The position numbers and the translations under genes are program-made. The notes under the pieces are model-generated. The model was not told the origin of the DNA. It was given only the letters and a program-made list of their open reading frames with translations, and searched no databases. Below are positions 26,530 through 39,204 of a DNA stretch of 64,000 bases, in pieces. The first letter of the stretch is position 1. Each line of letters begins with the position of its first letter. Origin of the DNA: Acanthosepion esculentum (Eukaryota > Mollusca > Cephalopoda > Sepiida > Sepiidae); assembly GCA_964036315.1 (NCBI GenBank), contig CAXIWW010000817.1, forward strand, positions 6,483,501-6,547,500, read 5' to 3'.

Positions 26530-26770
26530 AGAACCACAGTGCCAACTATTCCTAGGTATGACTATAAACTACATCTGACTGCAAGGCTTCTGATCACAAA
26601 GGGTCCCAGCTATGAGCAAATAGTGACCCCCCACTAAAACAAAAAACACTATGAATGTATAAAAATACATGTTTATATAAAAACTTGCGAGCAACACCAG
26701 TTGATAGCAAAAGTGCCAACAGCACCACAGCTGATAGCAAAAGTGCCAACAGCTGATAGCAAAAGTGACA
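26530..26770. repeat. Sat1 duplication B (offset 770 bp), copy 1
   Basis: Matches 27,300-27,540: CAGAACCACAGTGCC, CTATTCCTAGG, CACTAAAACAAAAAACAC and CTTGCGAGCAACACCAG in the same order. Confidence 0.86.
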
Positions 26771-27195
26771 ACAGCTGATACCAAAAGTGCCAACAGCTGA
26801 TAGCAAAAGTGCCAACAGCTGATAGCAAAAGTGCCAACAGCTGATTGCAAAAGTGCCAACAGCTGATAGCAAAACTGAAAACAGCTGATAGCAAAAGTGC
26901 CAACAGCTGATACCAAAAGTGCCAACAGCTGATAGCAAAAGTGCCAACAGCTGATAGCAAAAGTGCCAACAGCACCACATTGCCAAATAGTCCTAGGTAT
27001 GACTATAAACTACATCTGACAGCAAGACTTCTGATCACAAAGGGTCCCAGCTATGAGCAAATAGTGACCCCACACTAAAAAAAAACACTATGAATGTATA
27101 AAAATACATGTTTATATAAAAACTTGCGAACAACATCAGTTGATAGCAAAAGTGCCAACAGCACCACAGCTGATAGCAAAAGTGCCAACAGCTGA
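26705..27195. repeat. Sat1 duplication C (offset 1,318 bp), copy 1
   Basis: Matches 28,023-28,513. Markers are the monomer AGTGACAACAGCTG, GATTGCAAAAGTGCC, the rare AAAACTGAAAACAGCTG, CATTGCCAAATAGTCC and GACCCCACACTAAAA. The AAAACTGAAAACAG monomer occurs a third time near 28,654, another 461 bp on. Confidence 0.88.
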
Positions 27196-27299
27196 TAGCA
27201 AAAGTGCCAACAGCTGATAGCAAAAGTGCCAACAGATGATACCAAAAGAGCCAACAGCTGATAGCAAAAGTGCCAAGAGCTGATAGCAAAAGTGCCAAC

Positions 27300-27540
27300 A
27301 GAACCACAGTGCCAACTATTCCTAGGTATGACTATAAACTACATCTGACAGCAAGGCTTCTGATCACAAAGGGTCCCAGCTATGAGCAAATAGTGACCCC
27401 CCACTAAAACAAAAAACACTATGAATGTATAAAAATACATGTTTATATAAAAACTTGCGAGCAACACCAGTTGATAGCAAAAGTGCCAACAGCACCACAG
27501 CTGATAGCAAAAGTGCCAACAGCTGATAGCAAAAGTGACA
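27300..27540. repeat. Sat1 duplication B (offset 770 bp), copy 2
   Basis: Partner of 26,530-26,770, identical for the listed markers. It diverges after the third monomer. Confidence 0.86.
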
Positions 27541-28022
27541 ACAGCTGATAGCAAAAGTCCCAACAGCTCATAGCAAAAGTGCCAACAGCACCGCATTGCC
27601 AACTAGTCCTAGGTATGACTATAAACTAGATCTGACAGCAAGGCTTCTGATCACAAAGGGTCCCAGCTATGAGCAAATAGTGAACCCCACTAAAAAAAAA
27701 ACAATATGAATGTATAAAAATACATGTTTATATAAAAACTTGCGAACAACACCAGTTGATAGCAAAAGTGCCAACAGCACCACAGCTGATAGCAAAAGTG
27801 CCAACAGCTGATAGCAAAACTGCCAACATCTGATAGCAATAGTGCCAACAGCACCACAGTGCCAACTAGTCCTAGGTATGACTATAAACTACATCTGACA
27901 GCAAGCCTTCTGATCACAAGGGTCCCAGCTATGAGCAAATAGTGACACCACACTAAAAAAAAAACACTATGAATGTATAAAAATACATGTTTATATAAAA
28001 ACTTGCGAACAACATCAGTTGA

Positions 28023-28513
28023 TAGCAAAAGTGCCAACAGCACCACAGCTGATAGCAAAAGTGCCAACAGCTGATAGCAAAAGTGACAACAGCTGATACC
28101 AAAAGTGCCAACAGCTGATAGCAAAAGTGCCAACAGCTGATAGCAAAAGTGCCAACAGCTGATTGCAAAAGTGCCAACAGCTGATAGCAAAACTGAAAAC
28201 AGCTGATAGCAAAAGTGCCAACAGCTGATACCAAAAGTGCCAACAGCTGATAGCAAAAGTGCCAACAGCTGATAGCAAAAGTGCCAACAGCACCACATTG
28301 CCAAATAGTCCTAGGTATGACTATAAACTACATCTGACAGCAAGACTTCTGATCACAAAGGGTCCCAGCTATGAGCAAATAGTGACCCCACACTAAAAAA
28401 AAACACTATGAATGTATAAAAATACATGTTTATATAAAATCTTGCGAACAACATCAGTTGATAGCAAAAGTGCCAACAGCACCACAGCTGATAGCAAAAG
28501 TGCCAACAGCTGA
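28023..28513. repeat. Sat1 duplication C (offset 1,318 bp), copy 2
   Basis: Partner of 26,705-27,195. The next unit (28,430-28,780) is a rearranged further copy with the same rare monomers in partly changed order. Confidence 0.88.
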
Positions 28514-29530
28514 TTACAAAAGTGAAAACAGCTGATAGCAAAAGTGCCAAAAGCTGATAGCAAACGTGCCAACAGCTGATAGCAAAAGTGCCAACAGCTG
28601 ATAGCAAAAGTGCCAACAGCTGATTGCAAAAGTGCCAACAGCTGATAGGAAAACTGAAAACAGCTGATAGCAAAAGTGCCAACAGCTGATACCAAAAGTG
28701 CCAACAGCTGATAGCAAAAGTGCCAACAGCTGATATCAAAAGTACCAACAGCTGATAGCAAAAGTGCCAACAGCACCACATTGCCAACTAGTCCTAGGTA
28801 TGACTATAAACTACATCTGACAGCAAGACTTCTGATCACAAAGGTTCCCAGCTATGAGCAAATAGTGACCCGCCACTAAAAAAAACACTATGAATGTATA
28901 AAAATAAATGTTTATATAAAAACTTGCGAACAGCACCAGTTGAGACCAAAAGTGCCAACAGCACCACAGCTGATAGCAAAAGTGCCAACAGCTGATAGCA
29001 AAAGTGCCAACAGCTGATACTAAAAGTGCCAAAAGCTGATAGCAAAAGTGCCAACAGCTGATAGCAAAAGTGCCAACAGATGATAGCAAAAGTGCCAACA
29101 GCTGATAGCAAAAGTGCCAACAGCTGAAAGCAAATGTGCCAACATCTGATAGCAAAAGTGCCAACAGCACCAAAGTGCCAACTAATGCTAGGTATGACTA
29201 TAAACTACATCTGACAGCAAGGCTTCTGATCACAAAGGGTCCCAGCTATGAGCAAATAGTGACCCCCCACTAAAACAAAAAACACTATGAATGTATAAAA
29301 ATACATGTTTATATAAAAACGTGCGAACAACACCAGTTGATAGCAAAAGTGCCAACAGCACCACAGCTGATAGCAAAAGTGCCAACAGCTGATAGCAAAA
29401 GTGCCAACAGCTGATAGCAAAAGTGCCAACAGCTGATAGCAAAAGTGCCAACAGCACCACAGTGCCAAATAGTCCTAGGTATGACTATAAACTACATCTG
29501 ACAGCAAGGCTTCTGATCACAAAAAGTCCC

Positions 29531-29959
29531 AGCTATGAGCAAATAGTGACCCCCCACTAAAAAAAAAACACTATGAAAGTATAAACATACATGTTTATAT
29601 AAAAAATTGCGAACAACACCAGTTGATAGCAAAAGTGCCAAGAGCACAACAGCTGATAGCAAAAGTGCCAACAGCTGATAGCAAAATTGCCAAAAGCTGA
29701 TAGCAAAAGTGCCAACTGCACCACAGTGCCAACTAGTCCTAGGTATGAATATAAATCTGACAGCAAGGCTTCTGATCACAAATGGTCCCAGCTATGAGCA
29801 AATAGTGACCCCCCCACTAAAGAAAAAACACTATGAAAGTATAAAAATACATGTTTATATAAAAACTTGCGAACAACACCAGTTGATAGCACAAGTGCCA
29901 ACAGCACCACAGCTGATAGCAAAAGTGCCAACAGCTGATAGCAAAATTGCCAACAGCTT
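29531..29959. repeat. Long-distance sat1 duplication, copy 2 (offset 17,641 bp)
   Basis: Partner of 11,890-12,318, with a handful of substitutions (for example AAAAAATTGCG for AAAAACTTGCG). After it the two regions diverge within a monomer run. Confidence 0.9.
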
Positions 29960-32689
29960 ATAGCAAAAGTTCCAACAGCTGATACCAAAAGTGCCAACAG
30001 CTGATAGCAAAAGTGCAAACAGCACCACATGTGATAGCAAAAGTGCCAACAGCACCACAATGACAACTAGTCCTAGGTATGACTATAAACTACATCTGAT
30101 AGCAAGGCTTCTGATCACAAAGGTTCCCAGCTATGAGCAAATAGTGACACCCCACTAAAAAAAAAAAAAAATTGAATGTTTAAAAATACATGTTTATATA
30201 AAAACTTGCGAACAACACCAGTTGATAGCAAAAGTGCCAACAGTACCACAGCTGATAGCAAGAGTGCCAACAGCTGATAGCAAAAGTGCCAACAGCCGAT
30301 AGCAAAAGTGCCAACAGCACCACAGGGCCAACTAGTCCAAGGTATGACTATAAACTACATCTGACAGCAAGGCTTCTGATCACAAAGGGTCCCAACTATG
30401 AGCAAATAGTGACCCCCCACTAAAAAAAACACTATGAAAGTATAAAAATACATTTTTATATGAAAACTTGCGAACAACACCACTTGATAGCAAAAGTGCC
30501 AACAGCACCACAGCTGATAGCAAAAGTGCCAACAGCTGATAGCAAAAGTGCCAACAGCTGATAGCAAAAGTGCCAACAGCTGATAGCAAAAGTGCCAACA
30601 GCACCACAGTGCCAACTAGTCCTAGGTATGACTATAAACTACATCTGACAGCAAGGCTTCTGATCACAAAGTGTCACAGCTATGAGCAAATAGTGACCCC
30701 CCACTAAAAAAAAAAACACTATGAAATTATAAAAATACATGTTTATATAAAAACTTGCGAACAACACCAGTTGATATCAAAAGTGCAAACAGCTGATAGC
30801 AAAAGTGCCAACAGCTGATAGCAAAAGTTCCAACAGCGGATAGCAAAAGTGCCAACAGCTGATAGCAAAAGTGCCAACAGCTTATAGCAAAAGTGCCAAC
30901 AGCACCACAGTGCCAACTAGTCCTAGGTATGACTATAAACTACATCTGACAGCAAGGGTTCGGGTTACAAAGGGTCCCAGCTATGAGCAAATAGTGACCC
31001 CCCCACTAAAAAAAAAACTCTATGAAAGTATAAAAATACATGTTTATATAAAAACTTGCGAACAACACCAGTTGATAGCAAAAGTGCCAACAGCACCACA
31101 GCTGATAGCAAAGGTGCCAACAGCTGATAGCAGAAGTGCCAACACCTGATACCAAAAGTGCCAAAAGCTGATACCAAAAGTGCCAACAGCTGATAGCAAA
31201 AGTGCAAACAGCACCACATCTGATAGCAAAAGTGCCAACAGCTGATAGCAAAATTGCCAACAGCTGATAGCAAAAGTGCCAACAGCAACACAGAACCAAC
31301 TGGTCCTAGGTATGACTATAAACTACATCTGACAGCAAGGCTTCTGATCACAATGGGTCCCAGCTATGAGCAAATAGTGTCCTCCCACTAAAAAAAAACA
31401 GTATGAAAGTATAAAAATACATGTTTATATAATAACTTGCGAACAACACCAGTTGATAGCAAAAGTGCCAACAGCTGATAGCAAAAGTGCCAACAGCTGA
31501 TAGCAAAAGTGCCAACAGCACCACAGTGCCAACTAGTCCTAGGTATGACTATAAACTAGATCTGACAGCAAGGCTTCAGATCACAAAGGGTCACAGCTAT
31601 GAGCAAATAGTGACGCCCCACTAAAAAAAAAACACTATGAAAGTATAAAAATACATGTTTATATAAAAACTTGCGAACAACACCAGTTGATAGCAAAAGT
31701 GCAAACAGCACCACAGCTGATAGCAAAAGTGCCAACAGCTGATAGCAAAAGTGGAAACAGTTGATAGCAAAAGTGCCAACAGATGATACCAAAAGTGCCA
31801 AAAGCTGATTGCAAAAGTGCCAAAAGCTGATAGCAAAAGTGCCAACAGCTGATAGCAAAAGTGCCAACAGTTTATTGCAAAAGTGCCAACGGCTGATAGC
31901 AAAAGTGCCAACAGCTGATAGCAAAAGTGCCAACAGCTGATAGCAAAAGTGCCAACAGCACCACAGTGCCAACTAATCCTAGGTATGACTATAAACTACA
32001 TCTGACAGCAAGGCTTCTGATCACAAAGGGTCTCAGCTATGAGCAAATAATGACCCCCCCACTAAAAAAAAACACTATGAAATTATAAAAATACATGTTT
32101 ACATAAAAACTTGCGAACAACACCATTTGATAGAAAAGTGCAAACAGCACCACAGCTGATAGCAAAAGTGCCAACAGGTGACAGAAAAAGTGCCAACAGC
32201 TGATAGCAAAAGTGACAACAGCTGATAGCAAAAGTGCCAAAAGCTGATAGCAAAAGTGCCAACAACTGATAGCAAAAGTTCCAACAGCTGATAGCAAAAG
32301 TGCCGAAAGCTGATAGGAAAAGTGCCAACAGCACCACAGTGCCAACTAGTCCTAGGTATGACTATAAACTACATCTGACAGCAAGGCTTCTGATCACAAA
32401 CGGTCCCAGCTATGAGCAAATAGTGCCCCCCTCTAAAAAAAAAAACACTATTAAAGTATAAAAATACATGTTTATATAAAAACTTGCGAACAACACCAGT
32501 TGATAGCAAAAGTGCCAACAGCACCTCAGCTGATAGCAAAAGTGCCAACAGCTGATAGCAACAGTGCCAACAGCTGATAGCAAAAGTGCCAACAGCTGAT
32601 AGCAAAAGTGCCAACAGCACCAGAGTGCCAACTAGTCCAAGGTATGACTATAAACTACATCTGACAGCAAGGCTTCTGATCACAAAGGG

Positions 32690-32985
32690 TCCCAGCTATG
32701 AGCAAAAGTGCCAACAGCTGATAGCAAAAGTTCCAACAGCTGATAGCAAAAGTGCCAACAGCTGATGGCAAAAGTTCCAACAGCTGATAGCAAAAGTGCC
32801 AACAGATGATAGCAAAAGTGCCAACAGCTGATAGCAAAAGTGACAAAAGCTGATAGCAAAAGTGCCAACAGCTGATAGCAAAAGTGCCAAAAGCTGATAG
32901 CAAAAGTGCCAACAGCTGATAGCAAAAGTGCCAACAGCTGATACCAAAAGTGCCAACAGCTGATAGAAAAAGTGCCAACAGCACC
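32690..32985. repeat. Fusion of constant module to monomer run
   Basis: At 32,697-32,712 the module segment CTATGAGCAAA continues directly as AGTGCCAACAGCTG. The C-tract, A-tract and TATA-like part are lost and about 13 monomers follow. Breakpoints fall in AGCAAA, shared by the module (GAGCAAATAGTG) and the monomer (TAGCAAAAGTG). Confidence 0.9.
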
Positions 32986-33356
32986 ACATTGCCAACTAGT
33001 CCAAGGTATGACTATAAACTACATCTGACAGCAAGGCTTCTGATCACAAAGGGTCCCAGCTATGAGCAAATAGTTACCCCCCACTTAAAAAAACACTATG
33101 AAAGTATAAAAATACATGTTTATTTAAAAACTTGCGAACAACACCAGTTGATAGCAAAAGTGCAAACAGCACCACAGCTGATAGCAAAAGTGCCAACAGC
33201 TGATAGCAAAAGTGCCAACAGCTGATAGCAAAACTGCCAACAGCACCACAGTGCCAACTAGTCCTATGTATGACTATAAACTACATCTGACAGCAAGTCT
33301 TCTGATCACAAAGAGTCCGAGCTATGAGCAAATAGTGACCCCCACTAAAAAAAACA

Positions 33357-34690
33357 CTATGAAAGTATAAAAGTACATGTTTATATAAAAACTTGCGAAC
33401 AACCCCAGTTGATAGCAAAAGTGCCAACAGCACCACAGCTGATAGCAAAAGTGCCAACAGCTGATAGCAAAAGTGCGAACAGCTGATAACAAAAGTGCTA
33501 ACAGCTGATAGCAAAAGTGCCAACAGCTGATAGCAAAAGTGCCAACAGCACCACAGTGCCAACTAGTCCTAGGTATGACTATAAACTACACCTGACAGCA
33601 AGGCTTCTGATCTCAAGTGGTCCCAGCTATGAGCAAATAGTGACCTCCCACTAAAAAAAAACACTATGAATGTATACAAATATATGTTTATATAAAAACT
33701 GACAGTTGATAGCAAAAGTGCAAACAGCACCACAGCTGATAGCAAAAGTGCCAACAGCTGATAGCAAAAGTGCCAACAGCTGATAGCAAAAGTGCCAACT
33801 GCTGATAGCAAAAGTGCCAAGAGCTGATACCAAAAGTGCCAACAGCTGATAGCAAAAGTGCCAACAGCACCACAGTGCCAACTAGTCCTATGTATGACCA
33901 TAAATTACATCTGACAGCAAGTCTTCTGATCACAAAGGGTCCCAGCTATGAGCAAATAGTGACCCCCACTAAAAAAAAAACACTATGGAAGTATAAAAGT
34001 ACATGTTTATATAAAAACTTGCGAACAACCCCAGTTGAGGGCAAAAGTGCCAACAGCACCACAGCTGATAGCAAAAGTGCCAACAGCTGATAGCAAAAGT
34101 GCCAACAGCACCACATTGCCAACTAGTCCAAGGTATGACTATAAACTACATCTGACAGAAAGGCTTCTGATCACAAAGGGTCCCAGCTATGAGCAAATAG
34201 TGACCTCCCACTAAAAAAAAACACTATGAATGTATAAAAATACATGTTTATATAAAAACTGGCATTTGATAGCAAAAGTGCAAACAGCACCACAGCTGAT
34301 AGCAAAAGTACCAACAGATGATAGCAAAAGTGCCAACAGCTGATAGCAAAAGTGCCAACAGCTCATAGCAAAAGTGCCATCAGCTGATAGCAAAAGTGCA
34401 AACAGCACCACAGTGCCAACTAGTACTAGGTATGACTATAAACTACATCTGACAGCAAGGCTTCGGATCACAAAGGGTCCCAGCTACGAGCAAATAGTGA
34501 CCCCCCTTAAAAAAAAACACTATGAACGTATAAAATACATGTTTATATAAAAACTTGCGAACAACACCAGTTGATAGCAAAAGTGCCAACAGCACCAAAG
34601 CTGATAGCAAAAGTGCCAACAGCTGATAGCAAAAGTTCCAACAGCTGATAGCAAAAGTGCCAACAGCTGATAGCAAAAGTTCCAACAGCT
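33357..34690. repeat. 1.3-kb sat1 segmental duplication, copy 1 (offset 1,733 bp)
   Basis: Matches 35,090-36,420. Markers: TATAAAAGTACATG, GAACAACCCCAG, GATCTCAAGTGGTCCC, GTATACAAATATATG, AAAAACTGACAGTTG, ACCATAAATTACATC, AGTTGAGGGCAAAAG, AAAAACTGGCATTTG and GGCTTCGGATCAC, all in the same order. Confidence 0.93.
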
Positions 34691-34975
34691 GATAGCAAAA
34701 GTGAAACAGCTGATGGCAAAAGTTCCAACAGCTGATAGCAAAAGTGCCAACAGCTGATAGTAAAAGTGCCAACAGCTGATAGCAAAAGTGCCAAAAGCTG
34801 ATAGCAAAAGTGCAGACAGCTGATAGCAAAAGTGCCAACAGCTGATACCAAAAGTGCCAAAAGCTGATACCAAAAGTGCCAACAGCTGATAGCAAAAGTG
34901 CCAACAGCTGATAGTATAAGTGCCAACAGCTGATACCAAAAGTGCCAACAGCTAATAGAAAAAGTGCCAACAGCA
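34610..34975. repeat. 22-bp monomer run (about 16 copies)
   Basis: The run contains a monomer shortened to GTGAAACAGCTG near 34,700. It is the point where the 1,733-bp duplication loses register. Confidence 0.88.
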
Positions 34976-35089
34976 CCACAGTGCCAACTAGTCCTAGGTA
35001 TGACTATAAACTACATCTGACAGCAAGGCTTCTGATCACAAAGGGTCCCAGCTATGAGCAAATAGTGACCCCCCCACTAAAAAAAAACA

Positions 35090-36420
35090 CTATGAAAGTA
35101 TAAAAGTACATGTTTATATAAAAACTTGCGAACAACCCCAGTTGATAGCAAAAGTGCCAACAGCACCACAGCTGATAGCAAAAATGCCAACAGCTGATAG
35201 CAAAAGTGCGAACAGCTGATAACAAAAGTGCTAACAGCTGATAGCAAAAGTGCCAACAGCTGATAGCAAAAGTGCCAACAGCACCACAGTGCCAACTAGT
35301 CCTAGGTATGACTATAAACTACACCTGACAGCAAGGCTTCTGATCTCAAGTGGTCCCAGCTATGAGCAAATAGTGACCTCCCACTAAAAAAAAACACTAT
35401 GAATGTATACAAATATATGTTTATATAAAAACTGACAGTTGATAGCAAAAGTGCAAACAGCACCACAGCTGATAGCAAAAGTGCCAACAGCTGATAGCAA
35501 AAGTGCCAACAGCTGATAGCAAAAGTGCCAACTGCTGATAGCAAAAGTGCCAAGAGCTGATACCAAAAGTGCCAACAGCTGATAGCAAAAGTGCCAACAG
35601 CACCACAGTGCCAACTAGTCCTATGTATGACCATAAATTACATCTGACAGCAAGTCTTCTGATCACAAAGGGTCCCAGCTATGAGCAAATAGTGACCCCC
35701 ACTAAAAAAAAAACACTATGGAAGTAGAAAAGTACATGTTTATATAAAAACTTGCGAACAACCCCAGTTGAGGGCAAAAGTGCCAACAGCACCACAGCTG
35801 ATAGCAAAAGTGCCAACAGCTGATAGCAAAAGTGTCAACAGCACCACAGTGCCAACTAGTCCTAGGTATGACTATAAACTACATCTGACAGCAAGGCTTC
35901 TGATCACAAAGGGTCCCAGCTATGAGCAAATAGTGACCTCCCACTAAAAAAAAACACTATGAATGTATAAAAATACATGTTTATATAAAAACTGGCATTT
36001 GATAGCAAAAGTGCAAACAGCACCACAGCTGATAGCAAAAGTACCAACAGATGATAGCAAAAGTGCCAACAGCTGATAGCAAAAGTGCCAACAGCTCATA
36101 GCAAAAGTGCCATCAGCTGATAGCAAAAGTGCAAACAGCACCACAGTGCCAACTAGTACTAGGTATGACTATAAACTACATCTGACAGCAAGGCTTCGGA
36201 TCACAAAGGGTCCCAGCTACGAGCAAATAGTGACCCCCCTTAAAAAAAAACACTATGAACGTATAAAATACATGTTTATATAAAAACTTGCGAACAACAC
36301 CAGTTGATAGCAAAAGTGCCAACAGCACCAAAGCTGATAGCAAAAGTGCCAACAGCTGATAGCAAAAGTTCCAACAGCTGATAGCAAAAGTGCCAACAGC
36401 TGATGGCAAAAGTTCCAACA
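35090..36420. repeat. 1.3-kb sat1 segmental duplication, copy 2 (offset 1,733 bp)
   Basis: Partner of 33,357-34,690 with few substitutions (for example GAAGTAGAAAAG for GAAGTATAAAAG). The offset stays at 1,733 for the whole length, so no monomer was gained or lost since copying. Confidence 0.93.
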
Positions 36421-36479
36421 GCTGATAGCAAAAGTGCCAACAGATGATAGCAAAAGTGCCAACAGCTGATAGCAAAAGT

Positions 36480-37086
36480 GCCAAAAGCTGATAGCAAAAG
36501 TGGAAACAGCTGATAGCAAAAGTGCCAAACGCTGATAGCAAAAGTGCAAACAGCTGATAGCAAAAGTGCCAACAGCTGATACCAAAAGTGCCAAAAGCTG
36601 ATATCAAAAGTGCCAACAGCTTATAGCAAAAGTGCCAAGAGCTGATAGCAAAAGTGCCAACAGCACCACAGTGCCAAATATTCCTAGGTATGTCTATAAA
36701 CTACATCTGACAGCAAGACTTCTGATCACAAAGGGTCCCAGCTATGAGCAAATAGTGATCCCCCACTAAAAACAAAAAACACTATGAAATTATAAAAATA
36801 CATGTTTATATAAAAACTTGCGAACAACACCAGTTGATAGCAAAAGTGCAAACAGCAACACAGCTGATAGCAAAAGTGCCAACAGCTGATAGCAAAAGTG
36901 CCAACAGCTGATAGCAAAAGTGCCAACAGCACCACAGTGCCAACTAGTCCTAGGTATGACTATAAACTACATCTGACAGCAAGGCTTCTGATCACAAAGG
37001 GTCCCAGCTATGAACAAATAGTTACACCCCATTAAAAAAAAAACACTATGAAAGTATAAATATAAATGTTTATATAAAAACTTGCT
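36480..37086. repeat. Sat1 duplication D (offset 2,725 bp), copy 1
   Basis: Matches 39,205-39,811. Markers: AAAAGTGGAAACAGCTG, GTGCCAAACGCTG, AATATTCCTAGGTATGTC, CACTAAAAACAAAAAACAC, CTATGAACAAATAGTTACA and GTATAAATATAAATG. Confidence 0.9.
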
Positions 37087-37479
37087 AACAACACCAGTTG
37101 ATAGCAAAAGTGCCAACAGCACCACAGCTGATAACAAAAGTGCCAACAGCTGATAGCAAAAGTGCCAACAGCTGATAGCAAAAGTGCCAACTGCTGATAG
37201 CAAAAGTGCCAAGAGCTGATACCAAAAGTGCCAACAGCTGATAGCAAAAGTGCCAACAGCTGATAGCAAAAGTGCCATCAGTTCCACAGTTCCAACTAGT
37301 CCTAGGTATGACTAAAACTACATCTGACAGCAACGCTTCTGATCACAAAGGCTCCCAGCTATGAGCAAATAGTGACCCCCAACTATAAAAAAACACTATG
37401 AATGTAAAAAATACATGTTTATATAAAAACTTGCGAACAACACCAGTTGATAGCAAAAGTGCCAACAGCACCACAGCTG

Positions 37480-37870
37480 CTAGCAAAAGTGCAAACAGCT
37501 GATAGCAAAAGTGTCAACAGCTGCTAGCAAAAGTGCCAACAGCTGATAGCAATAGTGCCAACAGATGATAGCAAACGTGCCAACAGCTGATTGCAAAAGT
37601 GCCAACAGATGATAGCAAAAGTGCCAAAAGCTGATAGCAAAAGTGCCAACAGCTGATAGCAAAAGTGCCAAAAGCTGATAGTAAAAGTGCCAACCGCTGA
37701 TAGCAAAAGTGCCAACAGCTGATAGCAAAAGTGCCAACAGCTGATACCAAAAGTGCCAAAAGCTGATATCAAAAGTGCCAACCGCTGATAGCAAAAGTGC
37801 CAACCGCTGATAGCAAAAGTGCCAACAGATGATACCAAAAGTGCTAACAGCTGATAGATAAAGTACCAAC
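37480..37870. repeat. 22-bp monomer run (about 17 copies)
   Basis: Rich in variants (CTGCTAGC, CCGCTGATAGC, GATGATAGC). It ends in a shortened monomer, CTGATAGATAAAGTACC. Confidence 0.88.
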
Positions 37871-39204
37871 AGCACCACAGTGCCAACTAGTACTAGGTAT
37901 GACTATAAACTACATCTGACAGCAAGGCTTCTGATCACAAAGGGTCCAAGCTATGAGCAAATAGTGACACCCCACTAAAAAAAAACACACTATGAAAGTA
38001 TAAAAATACATGTTTATATAAAAACTTGCGAACAACACCAGTTGATAGCAAAAGTGCCAACAGCACCACAGCTGATAGCAAAAGTGCCAATAGCTGCTAG
38101 CAAAAGTGCCAACAGCTGATAGCAAAAGTGCCAACAGCACCACATTGCCAAATAGTCCTAGGTATGACTATAAACTACATCTGACAGCAAGGCTTCTGAT
38201 CACAAATTGTCCCAGCTATGAGCAAATAGTTACCCCCCCACTAAAACAAAACACTATGAAAGTATAAAAATACATGTTTATATAAAAACTTGCGAACAAC
38301 ACCAGTTGATAGCAAAAGTGCCAACAGCACCACAGCTGATAGCAAAAGTGCCAACAGCTGATAGCAAAAGTGCCAAAAGCTGATAGCAAAAGTGCCAACA
38401 GCTGATAGCAAAGGTGACAATAGCACAACAGTGCCAACTAGTCCTAGGTATGATTATAAACTACATCCGACAGTAAGGCTTCTGATCACAAAGGGTCCCA
38501 GCTATGAGCAAATAGTGACCCCCCACTAAAAAAAAAACACTATGAAAGTATAAAAATACATGTTTATATAAAAACTTGCGAACAACACCAGTTGATAACA
38601 AAAGTGCCAACAGCACCACAGCTGATAACAAAAGTGCCAACAGCTGATAGCAAAAGTGCCAACAGCTGATACCAAAAGTGCCAAAAGCTGATAGCAAAAT
38701 TGCCAACAGCTGATAGCAAAAGTGCCAACAGCTGATAGCAAAAGTGCCAACAGCTGATTCCAAAAGTGCCAAAAGCTGATATCAAAAGTGCACACAGCTG
38801 ATAGCTAAAGTGCCAACAGCTGATAGCAAAAGTGCAAACAGCTGATAGCAAATGTGCCAACAGCTGATACCAAAAGTGCCAACAGCTGATAGCAAAAGTG
38901 CCAACAGCTGATAGCAAAAGTGCCAACAGCACCACAGTGCCAACTAGTTTTAGGTATGACTATAAACTACATCTGACAGCAAGGCTTCTGATCACAAAGG
39001 TTCCCAGCTATGAGCAAATAGTGACCCCCACTAAAAAGAAACATTATGAAAGTATAAAAATAGATGTTTATATAAAAACTTGCGAACAACACCAGTTGAT
39101 AGCAAAAGTGCCAACAGCACCACAGCTGATAACAAAAGTGCCAACAGCTGATAGCAAAGTGCCAACAGCTGATAGCAAAAGTGCCAACAGCTGATAGCAA
39201 AAGT

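Larger units (their letters stand above)
20901..31100. repeat. Sat1 block 3: module positions
   Basis: Constant modules at about 21150, 21434, 21696, 22002, 22559, 22836, 23090, 23419, 23889, 24240, 24502, 24743, 25051, 25378, 25618, 25902, 26209, 26672, 27111, 27442, 27727, 27990, 28429, 28911, 29308, 29594, 29854, 30193, 30456, 30742 and 31043. The stretch 25,300-28,900 is rich in modules with CTATGAATGTATAAAAA instead of CTATGAAAGTATAAAAA, a sub-family marker. The module near 23090 has lost the CACTATGAAAG segment after its A-tract, and the one near 24743 lacks much of the GGCTTCTGATCAC part. No gene is seen. Confidence 0.92.
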
